Of a DNA stretch of 51,620 nt, positions 50,232 to 51,620 are shown piece by piece. Made by a program: the position numbers and the translations under genes. Numbering within the stretch: position 1 is the stretch's first letter; the number at the start of each line of letters is the position of its first letter. The notes below the pieces were generated by a model that made no database searches, had not been told where the DNA came from, and saw only the letters and a program-made list of their open reading frames with translations. This DNA comes from an uncultured bacterium (GTDB taxonomy: Bacteria; Gemmatimonadota; Gemmatimonadetes; Longimicrobiales; RSA9), in contig CALKIP010000027.1 in NCBI GenBank assembly GCA_937995995.1, positions 1 through 51,620 on the forward strand, written 5' to 3'.

Positions 50232-51620
50232 ATGCCACGCAAGCTGACGAGCGCCGTCGCGCTCGGGATCTCCTGGGCTCTGCTCGTTCTGCCGAATTCG
50301 GCGTCATCGCAGACCCCGATCGAGTTCGAGCACTCGGCCGAGTTCCGCTGGCTGAACAAACCGGTCCTCGACCGGCGGATCCTGGACGATCTCACGGATC
50401 CCGACACCTGGCACCTGCGGGGGACGGCCGAGCTGTCGTTTCCTGACGACCGCGCCGGCCCGGGCGGGGAGCATGTGCTGCGCGTCGACATGGAGATGTT
50501 CCATGACGAGCCCGCACCCACGCGAACGCGCCTATCCTCGGCCACACTCCGGCGGTCCTTTCCGGGCGAGGACTGGAGCGGCTACAACCGCATCTCGCTC
50601 TGGATACGGCCGGACGTCGCCGGCTTCCCGATGTTGCCGCTCCAGATCGTGCTGCACAACGAGGGACGCGACACTCTGCCGGATGGCTACAACCGCGAGG
50701 GCACGCACTACGTCACGCTGAAGAACGGCGTCTGGCAGCAGGTGGTCTGGGAGATCGAGTCGCTGCCGCGCGACCGCGTGACGGGGGTCTCGATCGGCTA
50801 CTGGGTCAACAAGATGCTCGCCGCCCCGGGCGACCGCGTCGCCTACGAGGTCGCGGGGCTCGAGCTCCAGCGCGTCGAGCCCGACCACTACCTGGGATGG
50901 AACGTGGCACCGGGGCGCATCGCCTACAGCCACAGCGGCTACCTGCCGGAGGCGTCCAAGACCGCGCTCGCGAGCGACCTCGATGCGACGTCGTTCGAGG
51001 TGATCCGTGTCGACGACACCGCACTGGGCGCGATCGTCTTCACGGGGCCGGTGCACACGATGAACACGCGGCTCGGCCGCTACCAGGTCCTCGACTTCTC
51101 CGCCGTGCGTGAGCCGGGGCGCTACATCCTCCGCGCGGGTGATCGCCACACGCGCCCGTTCTCGATCGGCAGCGACGCCTGGCGCAGCTCGATCCTCAAG
51201 GCGCTCAACTTCTTCCACGGCGAACGCTGCGGCTTCCACGAGTTCGACTCGCACGGCGTCGACCACCGCGACTGGCTCGCCACGCACGAGGGTCGCTCGA
51301 TCGTCATGAACGGCGGCTGGCACGACGCCGGCGACCTCTCGCAGGGGATGATCAACACCGGCGAGGCGACGTACGCGATGTTCGCACTCGCCCAGCGGCT
51401 CGAGGAGCGCGGGCAGGACCCGGAGCTCGTCGAGCGGCTGATCGACGAGGCCAGGTGGGGGCTCGACTGGGTGCTCAAGGTCCGCTTCGACGGCGGGTAC
51501 CGCATCGGCTTCGCGAGCAACAACCTGTGGACCAACGGCGTCATCGGCGACGCCGACGACCGCACCCGCGAGGCGCTGAACAACCCGAACGTGAACTACA
51601 TCGCGGCGGCAGCCGGCGCG
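50232..51620 (+). CDS. Family 9 glycoside hydrolase (cellulase type), N-terminal part
   Basis: The first 463 codons of an exported enzyme; the gene runs off the right edge. A signal peptide (SAVALGISWALLVLPNSASSQ) is followed by a carbohydrate-binding-like beta-sandwich (SGYNRISLWIRPDVAGF) and a cellulase N-terminal Ig-like domain (YSHSGYLPEASKTAL, GRYILRAGDRHTRPFSIG). The GH9 catalytic domain then begins: LNFFHGERCGFHE and NGGWHDAGDLSQGM, which contains the nucleophile/base aspartates of the DAGD motif. Likely substrate: a beta-1,4-glucan or another glycan. The catalytic acid is beyond the window. Confidence 0.92.
   Translation, partial: MPRKLTSAVALGISWALLVLPNSASSQTPIEFEHSAEFRWLNKPVLDRRILDDLTDPDTWHLRGTAELSFPDDRAGPGGEHVLRVDMEMFHDEPAPTRTRLSSATLRRSFPGEDWSGYNRISLWIRPDVAGFPMLPLQIVLHNEGRDTLPDGYNREGTHYVTLKNGVWQQVVWEIESLPRDRVTGVSIGYWVNKMLAAPGDRVAYEVAGLELQRVEPDHYLGWNVAPGRIAYSHSGYLPEASKTALASDLDATSFEVIRVDDTALGAIVFTGPVHTMNTRLGRYQVLDFSAVREPGRYILRAGDRHTRPFSIGSDAWRSSILKALNFFHGERCGFHEFDSHGVDHRDWLATHEGRSIVMNGGWHDAGDLSQGMINTGEATYAMFALAQRLEERGQDPELVERLIDEARWGLDWVLKVRFDGGYRIGFASNNLWTNGVIGDADDRTREALNNPNVNYIAAAAGA

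Noticed and set aside
1..51620. CRISPR arrays, insertion sequences, tRNA and rRNA genes
   Set aside because: No regularly spaced direct repeats with unique spacers, no transposase frames and no tRNA/rRNA signatures were seen by eye. A covariance-model scan would be decisive for small RNAs.

Overview
The window is a high-GC bacterial chromosome segment carrying the replication origin region. It holds parB and parA with two perfect parS sites, the rpmH-rnpA-yidD-yidC operon divergent from dnaA, a DnaA-box-rich intergenic region, and dnaN. The organism is Gram-negative: it has TonB-dependent receptors, many lipoproteins and exported amidohydrolases. The gene style (tandem signal-peptide amidohydrolases, TonB receptors with N-terminal carboxypeptidase-regulatory domains, GAF-rich kinases) suggests Gemmatimonadota or a neighbouring phylum. 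That assignment is an inference from gene content, not a phylogenetic result.

Layout. 1-5600: partial parB, parA, a parS-flanked ABC-class ATPase gene with an apparent frameshift, about 1.3 kb without a convincing gene, and an acylphosphatase. 5600-13000: yidC, yidD, rnpA, rpmH (minus strand), then dnaA, oriC candidate, dnaN and a parvulin lipoprotein (plus strand). 13000-18400: pyrE with a small partner, an acetoacetate-decarboxylase-like protein, a fatty-acid desaturase, and a BtpA-family protein coupled to a class V aminotransferase. 18400-26000: a tandem GC-hairpin repeat array, a DUF4383 membrane protein, a pair of exported amidohydrolases of which the second has lost its metal ligands, YceI and a MarR regulator with shared operator-like sites, and ligA.

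26000-30500: an alpha/beta-hydrolase-fold protein without catalytic residues, followed by a metal (probably zinc) acquisition set: a small secreted His/Cys protein, a ZnuD-like TonB receptor and a His-rich lipoprotein. 30500-34800: a tightly coupled four-gene operon encoding a RibD-type reductase, an MDR dehydrogenase, a divergent 6-pyruvoyl-tetrahydropterin-synthase homologue and a fused glycosyltransferase-methyltransferase. This reads as a pathway for a glycosylated, methylated pteridine-like molecule and is the best candidate for an undescribed system. A group II aromatic-amino-acid-type decarboxylase follows.

36600-43900: a small membrane protein, then a Fur-box-preceded haem/iron locus (two-domain HmuY-like lipoprotein, TonB receptor, and an exported CbiX-like chelatase homologue), converging on a copper/cytochrome-oxidase assembly pair (CtaG, and a SCO1-PCuAC fusion). 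43900-51620: two overlapping multi-sensor histidine kinases, a maltose-type O-acetyltransferase and the start of a family 9 glycoside hydrolase running off the end. Two genes (ABC ATPase, ctaG) need a one-base frame change to read correctly, which may be sequence error or real.
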